In this document: piece after piece, positions 8,078 through 19,826 of the stretch | Numbering within the stretch: position 1 is the first letter of the stretch | How the letters are laid out: each line of letters begins with the position of its first letter | Origin: Pomphorhynchus laevis | Lineage: Eukaryota > Acanthocephala > Palaeacanthocephala > Echinorhynchida > Pomphorhynchidae | DNA length: 64,000 nucleotides | Reading direction: 5' to 3' | NCBI GenBank assembly: GCA_012934845.2 | Contig: WNNJ02000009.1 | Location: 144,536-208,535 of the forward strand | Notes under the pieces: model-generated | The model's input: the letters and a program-made list of their open reading frames with translations, nothing else | Told to the model about the DNA's origin: nothing | Database searches by the model: none | Made by a program: the position numbers and the translations under genes

Positions 8078-10764
8078 TAAAACAAAAGTCTTGGTTATTA
8101 AAATTCTTACATTTGAGATAAATAACATACAAATAATGACATGCGGGAAGCCGTCGAACACAACAAGGTGTTGCAACTGTAATGGTTCCGCAGCTGCATG
8201 TAAACGTTGCCGATGTGCAAAAGATTCCAAACGCTGTATCCACTGTCAGGCCCCGAATAGTCGCAATCAAACAACATCTTGTGATAATAACGAAGCCGAA
8301 ATTATCCCGACAACTGTTACTGCAAGCTATCCAACAATTGATTCTGCGAGCAATCTAACAATTAATACAGACAGAAACACTGTATCAACGCTAAACTCAA
8401 ATTTGTCAGTTCAAATAGTCGCAAGCATGGAAACCACCAGTCATGTAGATCATATATCGTATTATGGCACGATATTTGAGGAATGCATTAAATGGCGTCC
8501 GAACCTTTTCGACTTACTCGATGCACAGCTAGTGTCCAGTTTGTTGGGATTTTAGCGAATCTGTACGAAGACGCTGCTTGTTCCACAGATAGTGAGAACC
8601 AATCATTGAGAATGGCGACAATATTTTGTCAGCTAATGAGACAAAAAGTTGAATGCAAGAAAGTGAGTGTCATTCGGAAAGTGCTAGAACGCAGACTGAA
8701 CCTATGGAGAAACAATAACATTCCGAGTTTGTTTGAGGAGAGTAAAATACTACAAGAGCGTGTGAAAAATCGCATACTCGAGACTATAGAGAATCTATCA
8801 GAGAATAAATGGCATGGAGAGTTTGTGAGATTGATTCGAAATGGAAAAATAAGACGGGCGATGAAATTACTAGAAACGGGTACTACTCAATCGGGTTTAC
8901 AGACTATGCGACATGATTGCAGATGACAACGTGAGGCAAGTACTCCAACACCTACATCCAGATGCAGAGGCTGTATAAGCGGAATGTATTCTCAAATCAA
9001 AATTACCCGATTGTAAAGATCATCATCACACTATCTTCTTTTCAATAGACAAAGATGCCATTCGGAGTGCCGCAAAAAGAACACGTGGTAGCTGTGGGCC
9101 TTCCGGTATGAATGCGGTTGATTGGTGCGACGTGTTGCATAATTATAACCACGAATCTCTCCGTCTTTCTAATGCTCTGGCCGATATTGCGATACGTATT
9201 GCAACTGACCACGTCAGTGAGATAAATATGCAGGCGTTATCTGCAAGCAGACTAATTCCCTTAAATAAGAATCGGGGTTTGGCCAATTGGGATAAGGAAA
9301 GTGAGTAGAAGAATAATATCGAAAGCGATATTGCTCACGGTGTCTGACGATCTTCAGAATGTCGCAGGGAACAAACAGCTTTGTGTTGGACAAAGGTGTG
9401 GCGCGGAAACGGTAGTACGCTCAATTAGGCAAACATTTTCGACGAACTCGCAAAATTGTGTTCTACAAATAGATGCGAGGAATGCTTTCAACGCGATCAA
9501 TAGGCAGTTATCTATAACCAACATTGAATTCATATGTCCGTCCATACATAACGCTCTGGAAAATTATTATCAGCGACCGCCCATTTTATGTGTTGAAGAC
9601 GAATTCGTTATTTCGAATGAAGGCTTTACTCAGAAGACCCCTTGCGATGGCCGCTTTTGCCGCAGCGTCAATTCCATTGATACAGGATCTACAGCGATGT
9701 GCCAGCAATGTGACACATCGTTGTTACGCGGATGACTTTTCGTATATCGGTTTACTTGAGGATATATCGCTTGAATGGAATAGGTTATTGACGATCGGTC
9801 CGAAATATGGATTTAATGTAAATGTCTCGAAATTTAATTTACTCGTACACTCAAATAACCCAGACGAGGTCAAACAATTATTCAGGGAAACGGGCTTGAA
9901 TATCACGTTGGAGGGAATTGTCGTTCTTGGGTGCCCTTGTGGAACAGCCGAATACATTGAGAATTTTGCGAAATCAAGGATCAAACTTTGAGTTAGGATA
10001 GTGGAAAACATAAGCGAACTCGCAGAAATTGATGCTCAAATAGCCTATTACGTTTATGTTCACGCGCTTCAACATAAATGGAGGTACTTAAGGCACACAT
10101 GCCCGACAAAGGGATCATGGTTCACATCTCTTGAGAAATTAATTACAAACATTTTTCTTCCTAATTTACTTGGACAAAATAACGTTGAAAAAGAAATCAT
10201 AGAGATATGTATGCTGCCCACGAAACATGGAGGAATAGGTATATCAAATCCCATAGAAGAAGCCGAGATGGAGTATCAGCATTCGATACGGATATGTACG
10301 CCCCTAATTATGGGAATGTCGGGAACATGTTTAGGCAATGCTCATAAATGTGCGGTTGCCGAGATAAAACAGGAAAGAAATTTAGCATCTCGCCTAAAAT
10401 ATGAGAGGACGTTGACAAGTTTGGACACCGATAAGAAGCAAGTCGTGATATATGCTTCACAACGTGGGATGTTATCTTGCTGTAGCAATCAACCGACATA
10501 CGACAAACATTCACAACTGACCACCCAAGAATTTCAAGATGCCATGTGTGCTAGATATAATTTTCCACTAAGAAATGCAACACAAAGATGTGCATGCGGA
10601 TCACCATCTACAGTTAATCATGCTATGTCATGTCGAAACGGAGGTGTCACAATTATCAGGCATAACATTGTTCGTGATATTTTAGCTAACGAACTCGCTA
10701 AAGTGTGTTGTGATGTTTCTACAGAACCGATATTACAACCTGTACCCCGAAACCACGTATTTGT
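8078..10764 (+). mobile_element. R2/NeSL-like LINE, family N, near-complete copy N2
   Basis: Coding starts at ATG 8136 (MTCGKPSNTTRCCNC..., aligned with MARGKPSSELKCCTC of the intact copy). The N-terminal Cys array is CCNCNGSAAACKRCRC then CIHC. The rest follows in pieces broken by about five frameshifts: the linker region, a polymerase block with IDARNAFNAINRQ, the YADD box (HRCYADDFSYIG), the thumb, and the knuckle CACGSPSTVNHAMSC followed by RHNIVRDIL. The copy stops at EPILQPVPRNHVF, before the endonuclease active site, where antisense LINE C1 begins. The 5' UTR keeps AAGTCTTGGTTATTAAAATT, also present in the intact copy. It is clearly inactive. Confidence 0.85.
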
Positions 10765-12462
10765 GCTACTGCACACTGTTGACTCTCCAAGCCTATTCCA
10801 CAGAGATACAACTCACGGATCAAATTGGACAGCTCGTGATTTTCTTATCCTTTCACGTCGCAGGGTTAAACCGTGGCCTCGGAGGATATTGGATGAGCGC
10901 AAATGAAGACAATCTCTGAGTGGATGATACAAATCATTAAGAATTTGCCAGACCATACTCATATTGATGTACCGGCAGGTCCACGTGACAGTCTCAAGTC
11001 TAAGTGCTTTTAATCGAGCTCTATGAAGTAGCTCTATTTTGGTAGCTCTATGAAGTACCCTCTCTGAACTAATATGTTCTTTTGAATTTTGGGGATACAC
11101 ACACGGCGCAGCATATAGAAGACGGCTCAACACATGAGCAAAGATTAGCGGACGTAGGGCAAATTGATTGAGTGCAATGAAAGTGCGTCGAAGTTGACCG
11201 ATTATCCCAAACGCATTTGAACAAGCATCTTCAGTATGTGTGACGGTACTCAAATCACTGTTTATCCACACTCCCAAGTCCTTATATTTGTTCACTCGTT
11301 CTATATCACTGCTTTGAAAGCTATAATTAGCTAAAGATTGAGCATTTCCGCCACAAACACGTAAATGTTTGCATTTTGATATATTTACAATCAACCTATT
11401 GTGCAGAGCCCAATTTTTGACTTCATCGATATCTCGTTGCAGTTTAACTACATCATTGGGTGAACGAATTGCCCGCCAGATTTTCAAATCGTCTGCATAT
11501 AAAAGCATCCGAGAATCAATAAATTCAGAGAGATCGTTGATGTAGACACTAAATGACAATGGACCCAATACTGAACCTTCAGGCACCCCTATATTACATG
11601 GCCGCGAAGAAGAGAAAAAATTATCTACATGCACACAATAACTACGATTGCTTAAAAACGATTTAATCAATCTAACAAGCAAAAATGGAATGCCACTTTT
11701 CTCTAGTTTATTAAGCAGGAATCTATGGTCTACTCTGTCAAATGCCTTAGAGAAATCGAAGAATATGATGTCAGTAGCAATTGATACGGCTTTATTAGCT
11801 GACCAATCAAGATGGGCTGCGAGTAGATTAGTAACTGTCGAATAACCCTTACGGAAACCATGTTGCTCAGAAGCTATTACATTATTCCCACTATAAAACT
11901 TGACCATATAACCATGTATAATTCGCTCCTACATTCTACAACATAAGCAAGTAATACCTTCTGGTCTGTAATTGTCTACTGAAGATATATCACCCTTTTT
12001 GAAGATGGGGTGAATGATCGATTGTTTCCACTCTTTTGGAAGAGTCGTATCAATAATAGATTGCCGAAATATGTTACAAAGTGGTGTATATATTGAGCCT
12101 GCTATTCGACGAAAATATATCGAAGGTAACAAATCAGCACCTTTGGAGTTTGTCTCTTTAAGACGATGCAGTTCAGCTAAAACTTTCTCATGAGTTATCA
12201 AATTAGCGATGTCTAAACTAGGATATGAAACACTAGCACCTCTTATCGTCTCACTGTTCTGGATAGGTTCAGAATACTCGTTTGTAGTCTCTTTGTTCAA
12301 GTAAAAATGCCTTGAGAACATCTAATCAATGTCGTCTTCAATAACGCTATCAAAATATTAGCCAATTGTTTTATTAGCGTTCCTACTAATATTCACATAT
12401 AGAAAGAGAGCTTTGGGATCATGTTCGACAAAGGCGTATTGAAACTTTCTTCCTGATCTTAA
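10765..12462 (-). mobile_element. CR1-like LINE, family C, copy C1
   Basis: The minus strand encodes the region between nuclease and RT (RKFQYAFVEHDPKALFLYVN), RT finger motifs (ADLLPSIYFRRIAG, then YRPEGITCLCCRM), a 364-residue open frame with the palm (FFDFSKAFDRVDHRFLLNKL, GSVLGPLSFSVYINDL, LYADDLKIW) and a C-terminal tail ending LTLRRERIRKSRAVQF. One break separates the finger and palm pieces. It is 5'-truncated. The 3' end is also incomplete compared with copies C2 and C3, which argues that the junction with N2 arose by deletion or recombination and not by simple target-primed insertion. Confidence 0.85.
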
Positions 12463-12928
12463 TATTCAGTAGATTTGATCATTACTTTATTGATAATCAT
12501 ATAAAACGTTATAATAATATGAAAATTATAAAAAATATTCATTTGTAATATTAAATATTAATTTAAAAATATAAAATATATATATTTACGTTTAATCAAC
12601 AAGAAGTATTTTATTTTCGTGTTAAGATTCCTTCATAGCGCGATGGTCATTTGGATAATTCGATGGTTAATTTTAATTTTTATATTTCAAAAATCATGAA
12701 AATAAAAAATGTTAACAATTGAAAATATAGAAAAATAAAAAGGTTATATTTACCGTTATATTCTTATTTTAAAAGATTATATTCCTATTTTAATACATAC
12801 AACATAGCTGTATAATTTTAATATAATATTAATGATCCTTATTTATTTTTATTGGATACTTTAAAAGACTAAAATCTGTTTAAAACAGTCGAAATGTCAT
12901 TTTAAGAGAATAATTGTGCAATGAACAC
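12463..12928. other. AT-rich stretch after phosphatase exon 5
   Basis: This should contain the downstream intron of the minus-strand phosphatase gene, since exon 5 ends with a GTGAGT donor at 12934-12929. I searched it for the usual C-terminal F-x-x-V-Y block and did not find it. Confidence 0.4.
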
Positions 12929-12934
12929 ACTCAC

Positions 12935-15907
12935 CAAATACGGGTCTTTTATTTTCTTTATCCCTTTATTCAATCCGAATTTGCTTATATGTATAATCTC
13001 AGACGAACATTTAATTGGTTTCATCGCTTGAACATCTCTTAATAACAAAGCTTTTTGAAAAACATTAACTAAAAATACCTACTCATATACGCTTGAATCT
13101 AAGCAAACTATGTAATCGAAATCTGAATAATCGATCGTTGATATCTATCAATTGAACAATTAAATTTCAAAAACTACAAATAATCGAAAAATACAGATGA
13201 CTATAAATATACAAATGATTAAGCCGATATTCAATATATGAATATCGAAATACAAGGATGATGCTCTTAAAGCCGTTGAAACATGATAGTTGCGTATAAA
13301 ATTATCGTTAGTATTTATCGATTAACATAATGGGATGGGTTTGATAAATTATACAATGATAAATAAAATAAAATTATTTTATAAAAAAATTAAATAATGA
13401 TAAATAATTGTTAAAAGATTTTGTATAATTTTTATCTGGTTAAAATTTAAACATGAAATTTAAATTAAAAGTTAATTTTTATTTGTTAGTTCATTTTAAT
13501 AAATTATTAAACAATTTAAAATATATTCAGTAAATTCGTAGCGACGAAGTAACAAACTGTTTAATTATAAAAATTCTTTTCAATATTTCAATTGTGCGAT
13601 TATTTTTAGGAAATTAAAACTATTTATTTAATAAACAGTTTTTGATTTTCTGAGGATGATAGCGAGAGCTATTGAAATATTGTAAAGCATTTTTGAATTA
13701 AACAATTTTTTTCGTTCACATAAATTTATTAAACAATCATTTAAAGTAACTAAGTATACGTTAACTGAGTATATAATTTATAATTACCATTTAAATTATA
13801 AAGTCTATGTATGATTATGATAATCTACATGTAATAGTAGATTATTATAATAGTAGATAGTCTACATGAAATCAGATAAATGTAATTTGAGTCTACATGT
13901 ATAAGGTAACATAGTCTACGTATATATTATATTATATGTTAGTTATATTAGTTATATTATATAGTAGCCGAATGATTCAAATACAATAAGACATCTTTAT
14001 TAATTAATTAGATCAAATAACTGTCCACCTATATTAAATTATTTATAAATAAAATAATAATAATAAATAATAATAATAAAATAAATAAAAATTAAATAAT
14101 TATAGAAATTATAAACAATTTAATAATTTTATATAAGATTTCAAATAAAGATTTATTTGAAATAAAAGATTTATTTATTTTAATATAAGATTTTATACAA
14201 TTAATATTTATATAATGATAAAATTTATTAAAATTTAAAATAAAAATCGATTTTTATGATTTGACTAATAAACAACAGACGATGTATCAGAATAAAAAAT
14301 AAAAATCATCTGGAGGAACTGCTATGTTATCATGTTTAAAATTATTTTACGATATCACGATTCGGCCAATAATTTTGAGGGCAATAAACCAGATGTTCCA
14401 ACCATCGTACCACTAATAGCAAATCAAATCAGCTAACTGAGTCCACGTATTTAATATAATTATAAAATAAACAAAACATAATAATTCTAAATCAAAATTT
14501 AATAATTAAATAATAAAATTAATAATTGTTTTTAGATTTTCTATAATTTAAATCAAGTTAAAATAAAAAATGAAATTTAAAATAAACGTCATTTTTATGA
14601 ATTGAATAATAAATAACAGACGTTGTATCAGAATAAGAATTAGAGGTCATCAGGAGGAACTGCTATGCTAACATGTTTCGGCCCCTAACTCCTCTACCAA
14701 TCATAGCAGCGGGATCAAATAGTCGGTAGTGACGTATATCATCTGATAAAAATCACATATATTAGAAAACATATTTAGTCATAGGATGTGTGCTTTCAAA
14801 TTATGATAACTTGTAAATAAGTATTTAATGATTCAATAAAAAATCATTTAAGGGACAATTAGATTATAAGACCAAAATATCATTCGATAAAAAATTCTGT
14901 CGCAGACTGAAATCAATTTTAAGCAATCGCTTTTAACCAAATCGAATCACATCGAATGATCAACTTGACAGATTTTTCCTCAGTGAATCGTCAATCGGAA
15001 TTAGAATTGGAATTTTGAAGAAAAAAATCAGTTTTCAATATTAAAAAACATTTAATTTTAATAATTAAAAAATCAAATATCTTTTGACATAACAGATAAT
15101 TCTGGCTTCCTTTTTAGTTTTGATTTTCTATTTCCAACTTTATACAAAATTTGAATTTAATAAATAGCTTACATAAAAAAGGTGTTTGTTAAAATTGTGT
15201 ATCTTTATAAAGAATAATAAAATATAAAGATAATAACGTGTTAAAATTAAGGATTGGAGTTTAGGAGGAAATTTAATGTTATCAGGTTCCAGTCCCTGTT
15301 ATTAAACATAGCATAGCAGAGGGGCCAAATACATATCAATAATGTATTTCATCTGATACGGTATTCTGGTAAGGGACTTATACCAAAAGGGCCAACGGCA
15401 CTTATTTTGTTAAGTTTAGTCTTGCAAGTTAATTCTACATAAAATTTAATTCTACATATTGGGACATTAAGTTTTAATGTTTTCTTTAAAGTATTTTATG
15501 TGAGAGTACAATTTAGGTTCCCGTTCTTCATTTCATAATTACAAATAACTTAAAATTTGAATTAATCGCCCATCACCTGTCTAGCCGTGTGTTCATTATC
15601 GTTGATTCCATGCGATATTAAGGTCTCCAAAGCCATATGATGCATAGTTTCATTGGCAAAATGTGCCCCAGTTCCAGCACTATCGAACTTAAACTAAATG
15701 AGGAAAAATATATGTCTAATTGTATAAATGCAACAATTACGATAGTTTGTTTGAACATATCTTTGGATATTTTACAGGCAATTGATTTTGCCATTGGAGA
15801 GCGACAGATATTTCCTAGTAACAAAAGCTACTTGTGATTTAAAACAAGTGATTAGAAAATAGTAAACCCAAACAAACAAAGAGTATACTGAATTTAGTGT
15901 CCGTCAT
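12935..15907 (-). CDS. Low-molecular-weight protein tyrosine phosphatase (acid phosphatase 1 type), five exons
   Basis: Exons, minus strand: 15907-15868, 15814-15741, 15693-15577, 13144-13083, 13037-12935. All introns have GT and AG ends; lengths are 53, 47, 2432 and 45 bp, and phases join without a stop. The protein begins MTDTKFSILF and continues VCLGNICRSPMAKSI, the C-x5-R-S phosphate loop with nucleophile Cys and Arg intact. FDSAGTGAHFANETMHHMAL, HTARQ, DFDYIVCLDSS and finally KIKDPYL follow, where DP carries the general-acid Asp. Family members are cytosolic phosphotyrosine phosphatases of about 155 residues; 132 are seen here, so the C-terminal helix is missing and lies in an exon I could not identify with confidence. 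The first intron splits the active-site loop. A LINE C copy ends about 65 bp upstream of the start codon. The large intron holds three SR repeats. The start is the only in-frame Met near the loop at the usual distance. Confidence 0.88.
14230..14345 (-). repeat. Hairpin repeat SR, copy d (partial)
   Basis: Minus-orientation copy inside the phosphatase intron. It has the AT-rich tail, the ACAGACGATGTATCAGAATA block, GGAGGAACTGCTATG and TTATCATG, but the core hairpin is truncated. Confidence 0.6.
14550..14760 (-). repeat. Hairpin repeat SR, copy e
   Basis: Complete inverse-orientation copy with both 8-bp arms (CTGCTATG ... CATAGCAG) and the flank GTGACGTATATCATCTGATA, which recurs in copy f and partly in copy c. 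Confidence 0.7.
15245..15370 (-). repeat. Hairpin repeat SR, copy f
   Basis: Inverse orientation, with the left arm decayed. It keeps TTATCAGGTTCCAGTCCCTG, CATAGCAG and the TGTATTTCATCTGATAC flank. Confidence 0.65.
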
Positions 15908-15969
15908 TAAATCTGAAAATATAAATTTACATCTGGCTTTGCTTTTAAGAATAATACCACATATATATT

Positions 15970-16785
15970 ATTAATTAATGTTTCAACAGCACATAAAAGC
16001 ATGGCTTAATTGGCTGGTTCACTGCAGAAAAAAAAGAAAATATAATAAAAGTATCACAAATACGGAAAAGCAGCTTTCCCCATGGCATCCTTCATCCGTA
16101 ATTTCTTTTTGAATTCGTTGATATTGCTACTGCACACTGTTGACTCTCCAAGCCTATTCCACAGAGATACAACTCGCCGATCAAATTGGACAGCTCGTGA
16201 TTTTCTTATCCTTTCACGTCGCAGGGTTAAACCATGGCCTCGGAGGATATTGGATGAGCGCAAATGAAGACAATGATTATTCCAAACGCATTTGAACAAG
16301 CATCTTCAGTATGTGTGACGGTACTCAAATCACTGTTTATCCACACTCCCAAGTCCTTATATTTGTTCACTCGTTCTATATCACTGCTTTGAAAGCTATA
16401 ATTAACTAAAGATTGAGCATTTCCGCCACAAACACGTAAATGTTTGCATTTTGATATATTTACAATCAACCTATTGTGCAGAGCCCAATTTTCGACTTCA
16501 TCGATATCCCGTTGCAGTTTAACTATATCATTGGGTGAACGAATTGCCCACCAGATTTTCAAATCGTCTGCATATAAAAGCATCCGAGAATCAATAAATT
16601 CCGGGAGATCGTTGATGTAGACACTAAATAACAATGGACCCAATACTGAACCTTGAGGCACCCCTATATTACATGGCCGCGAAGAAGAGTAAAAATTATA
16701 TAAATGCACACAATAACTACGATTGCTTAAAAACGATTCAATCAATCTAACAAGCAAAAATTGAAAGCCATTTCCAAGCTTTGTT
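15970..16785 (-). mobile_element. CR1-like LINE, family C, copy C2 (3' part)
   Basis: The minus strand encodes the RT palm from SNRSYCVHLYNF, through GVPQGSVLGPLLFSVYINDL and LYADDLKIWWAI, to ILRGHGLTLRRERIRK and the ORF end (RMKDAMGKAAFPYL). About 290 bp of the thumb region present in C1 is deleted. The 3' UTR is complete and ends TGAAACATTAATTAAT at about 15975, which defines the family's 3' terminus together with C3. The element is truncated at its 5' side near 16785. It lies directly upstream of the phosphatase start. Confidence 0.85.
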
Positions 16786-17019
16786 TGGAGTTTAAGAGTC
16801 GTCAACAACTCGACGTGATGTTATATTTAGAAAAATAAAAGTAGTCAAAAATGCATAACGCATCCGATTTCAATAAAAACCTCATATTTTTTCTCGTCCA
16901 TTTTTTACTCGTGACATACTTTATATTTTATCTTTAAAAAAAGGATTTATTTTAACGTGGCAAATGCGTGCCAGCGCACGCTTACATGACCACAACAAAA
17001 CAAAACTGTGAATCAGGTG

Positions 17020-19826
17020 TCGAGAAGGTGTGAACGGAGGAGGTGTTTGAATGTGATAAAGGAGGGAGCGCGGCGGACGTCGAGAGGGAGTTGATTCCAG
17101 GCGAGTGAGGCGGCGACGAGGAAGGATCGGAGACCGTAGTTGTTGGAGTAATTAGGAACGTGGAGTAAGAGGGTATGACAGGAACGAAGCGATAGCGAGG
17201 TGGGGCGAGTATCGTCTAAGAAAGGAAGGTTGATGAACGATGGGGAGCCGACAGCGATGAGACGAAAAGTAACGAGAAGAAGGCGGAGTTTGATGCGGAT
17301 GTGGATGGTGGGCCAGGAGAGTTGGGCAAAATATGTGGATGTGTGGTCGAAGCGACGGAAGACGAAAGAGCACTCGAACGGCGGTGTTGATTATTCGTTG
17401 TAGGGGTAGGATGATGGATTTTGGAGAATTGGCGAAAAGGCTAAGGCAGTAATCGATTTTAGGGAAAAGAAGCGATGAAAGAAGAGACATACAAGAACGG
17501 AAGTCGATAAGGGGGCAGATACGGCGGATGTCACGAAGAATTAAGTTAGACGAGCGGACCTTGTCACGGACGAAGGGTTTAAGGGAAAGGTGATCATCGA
17601 AATGGAAGCCTAAGAAAGTGAGATTGTGGACTATGGGAATAATTGATGAGGAAAAAGATACGGGAGGGAGGATATATGTTAGGTTGACGGGGGAAAGCCC
17701 ACATTATTTTTGACTTTTCGGCGTTTAGAACGAGATGGAGATTGGAGAGACGTTTGTAGATAGAAGAAAGACAGTTGGAGGCAGAATTTCCGATATCGTG
17801 TATGCGATGTGCGGGTGCATGAGCATATATTAGAATGTCATCGGCGTATTGCATGACCTTAAAGGAGTAAGGTTTGATAAATGGAGAGAGATCGCCAAGC
17901 AAAAGTGAGAAAAGCAGGGGACCTAGGACTGAACCTTGTGGAACCCCGCAAAAAATAAGGATGGGATGATGATGAATTAGAACAGACGCGAAAGGAACAG
18001 TTGGATAAATATGAGGCGAACCAAGCTACGGAGGAGGAAGAAAAGCCGTAATCATAACGAAGGCGAGAAAGGAGGACGGAGTGGTCGACAATGTCGAATG
18101 CGGAGGAGAGGTCCAGGGAGATGAGAACACTATATAGAGCCTTGTCTCGAGAAATGAGTAAGTCGTTGTACACTTTTATGCATGCGATTTCTGTCGAGTG
18201 ATTAGAGCGGAAAGCGGATTGGAAAGGAGGGTACAGATTAGATGAGGAGAGAAAAGCGTTGATTTGTATTAAGATGAGGCGTTCTAAGAGCTTTGAAAGA
18301 GTAGGGAGTAGTGAAATGGGGCGATAGCTAGAAGAAAGGGAGGGGTCGAGCGATTGTTTCTTAAGGAGGGGACGAACGATTGCAGATTTCCAGTGATAAG
18401 GGAAGATACGACTGCGGATGGACGAGTTAAACAAAGTTGTGAGAAATGGGGATATCGATGAGCATATAGATTTTAATATGTGGGTAGGCAGGGGATCGGC
18501 AAGTGAGGTTTTGTTGGGCAAGGACATGAGGACAGATGATACTTCTGTAGGTGATACAGGGAGAAGATGAAAGAGTTCCGGAAGGATGAGAGTAGACTGG
18601 GCAGAGTGGGATGGGATGGAGACCGGGGTGTGAGAGAGCAGCGTGGATACTTTAGTCTGGAGAAATGACGAATAATCATTAGCATTGATGTTGCAAGGCG
18701 TAGAGGAGCGAGCCAGGATTGAGTTAAAAGTATGCCAGAGAGTCTTAGAGTTGAATGAAGTGATGATTTTATGCTGCCAGAAGGAGTTGCATTTGGTACG
18801 TAGTAGGTGGAGATGAGACCGGCGAAAAGCAAGATAGGAATCACGGAAAGACGGAGTGATCGAGCGGAAATCGCGTCTGAGAGAGCGGTGATAGACTCGA
18901 AAAGCATGGTGGAGTCGACGCTTTGAGAGTAGGCATTGGATGTCAAACCATGGGGCACGGTGCAAGCGACGGTGTGGGTGAGACTTGAAGGGCAAGAGAA
19001 TATCGAGAGTGGATGTGAGTTCAGAGTCGAAAAGAAAGGCGAGATCGTCGCCAAGGGCGACGTAGGATTGTAGGTGTGTGAGGAGGGGTGTGGTTGCGAG
19101 CGAGATCAAGGGTGATAAGAAAGTGATCGGATAGACCAGGATCAGAGATGGACAGTGAGGTGTGGCAGCAAAATGATCGGGGACAGCGATGATGTCGAGT
19201 GCCCCGCCAAGTATATGTGTGGGGGCAGTGGAGATTAGTTTGTAATTGTAGTTGGATAGAATGTTGATGAAGCGGATGGAATCTGTGGAAGACGGGCGGT
19301 CTAGGCGGATATTGAAGTCGCCTAGAACGAGTGAAGGGATTGAGGACAAAAAACAATGAGAAAAGAGGTCAGCGAGTTCGGTATAAAATAAGGCTGTAGG
19401 AGCTGATGAACCAGAACGGTATACAATGGCGAGATCTAGAGTGATCGGGTTAGAATAACGACAAGTGAGCAATTCAAAAGAGCAAGGACTGAAAGGGGGA
19501 TTGATTTTGCGAAGAGACGCTGGGTGACGCGCGAATGTGACGATGCCGCCATGATTAGAGGATTTAGAAGGGCATGAGCTGAGGGGGCGGGCGGATTCGA
19601 CTAGGGAGCAACCGGTAGAGAGCAGACGGTGAATGGAAAGGTCGTCGGAATCTGAGTGCCAGGATTCGGTGAGGCAGAAGAGATCGATGGATTGCTTGGT
19701 GAATAGGTTGAGGATAAGATCGGATTTATTGAGAATAGATCTAGTGTTGAGGAGACCGAGGCGGAAACCGTGTGCTGTGGCGAAAGAGACTAGTGGAGAA
19801 GACACATAGGAGAGATGGAGCGCCAT
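17020..19826 (-). pseudogene. B1 ORF2: APE endonuclease and reverse transcriptase (broken)
   Basis: Starts MALHLSYVSSPLVSF and is open for 655 codons. The endonuclease shows LGLLNTRSIL, LFCLTESW and LVLGDFNIRL. Its SDH motif (GLSDHFLITLDLA) is read in a different frame at about 19.1 kb, so a pair of compensating indels has scrambled that part. RT follows: YRPISLLPTLSKLLERLI, LISLDLSSAFDIVDHSVLLS. Frame is lost near 17.9 kb, just before GVPQGSVLGPLL. The catalytic box MQYADDILIYAH and the thumb lie in other frames down to about 17.02 kb, ending TFKHLLRSHLLD-like. Domain order and length fit the CR1/L2 group. Confidence 0.85.

Noticed and set aside
7776-12462. A 35-bp direct repeat flanking the N2-C1 block, looking like a long target-site duplication
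   Set aside because: Both copies are coding sequence of LINE C (RKFQYAFVEH), and the right one is continuous with C1, so it is element sequence and not a target duplication.
12463-12928. Last phosphatase exon near 12.6 kb (frame ending NDHRAMKES)
   Set aside because: Too short, poor acceptor and no resemblance to the family's C-terminal helix.
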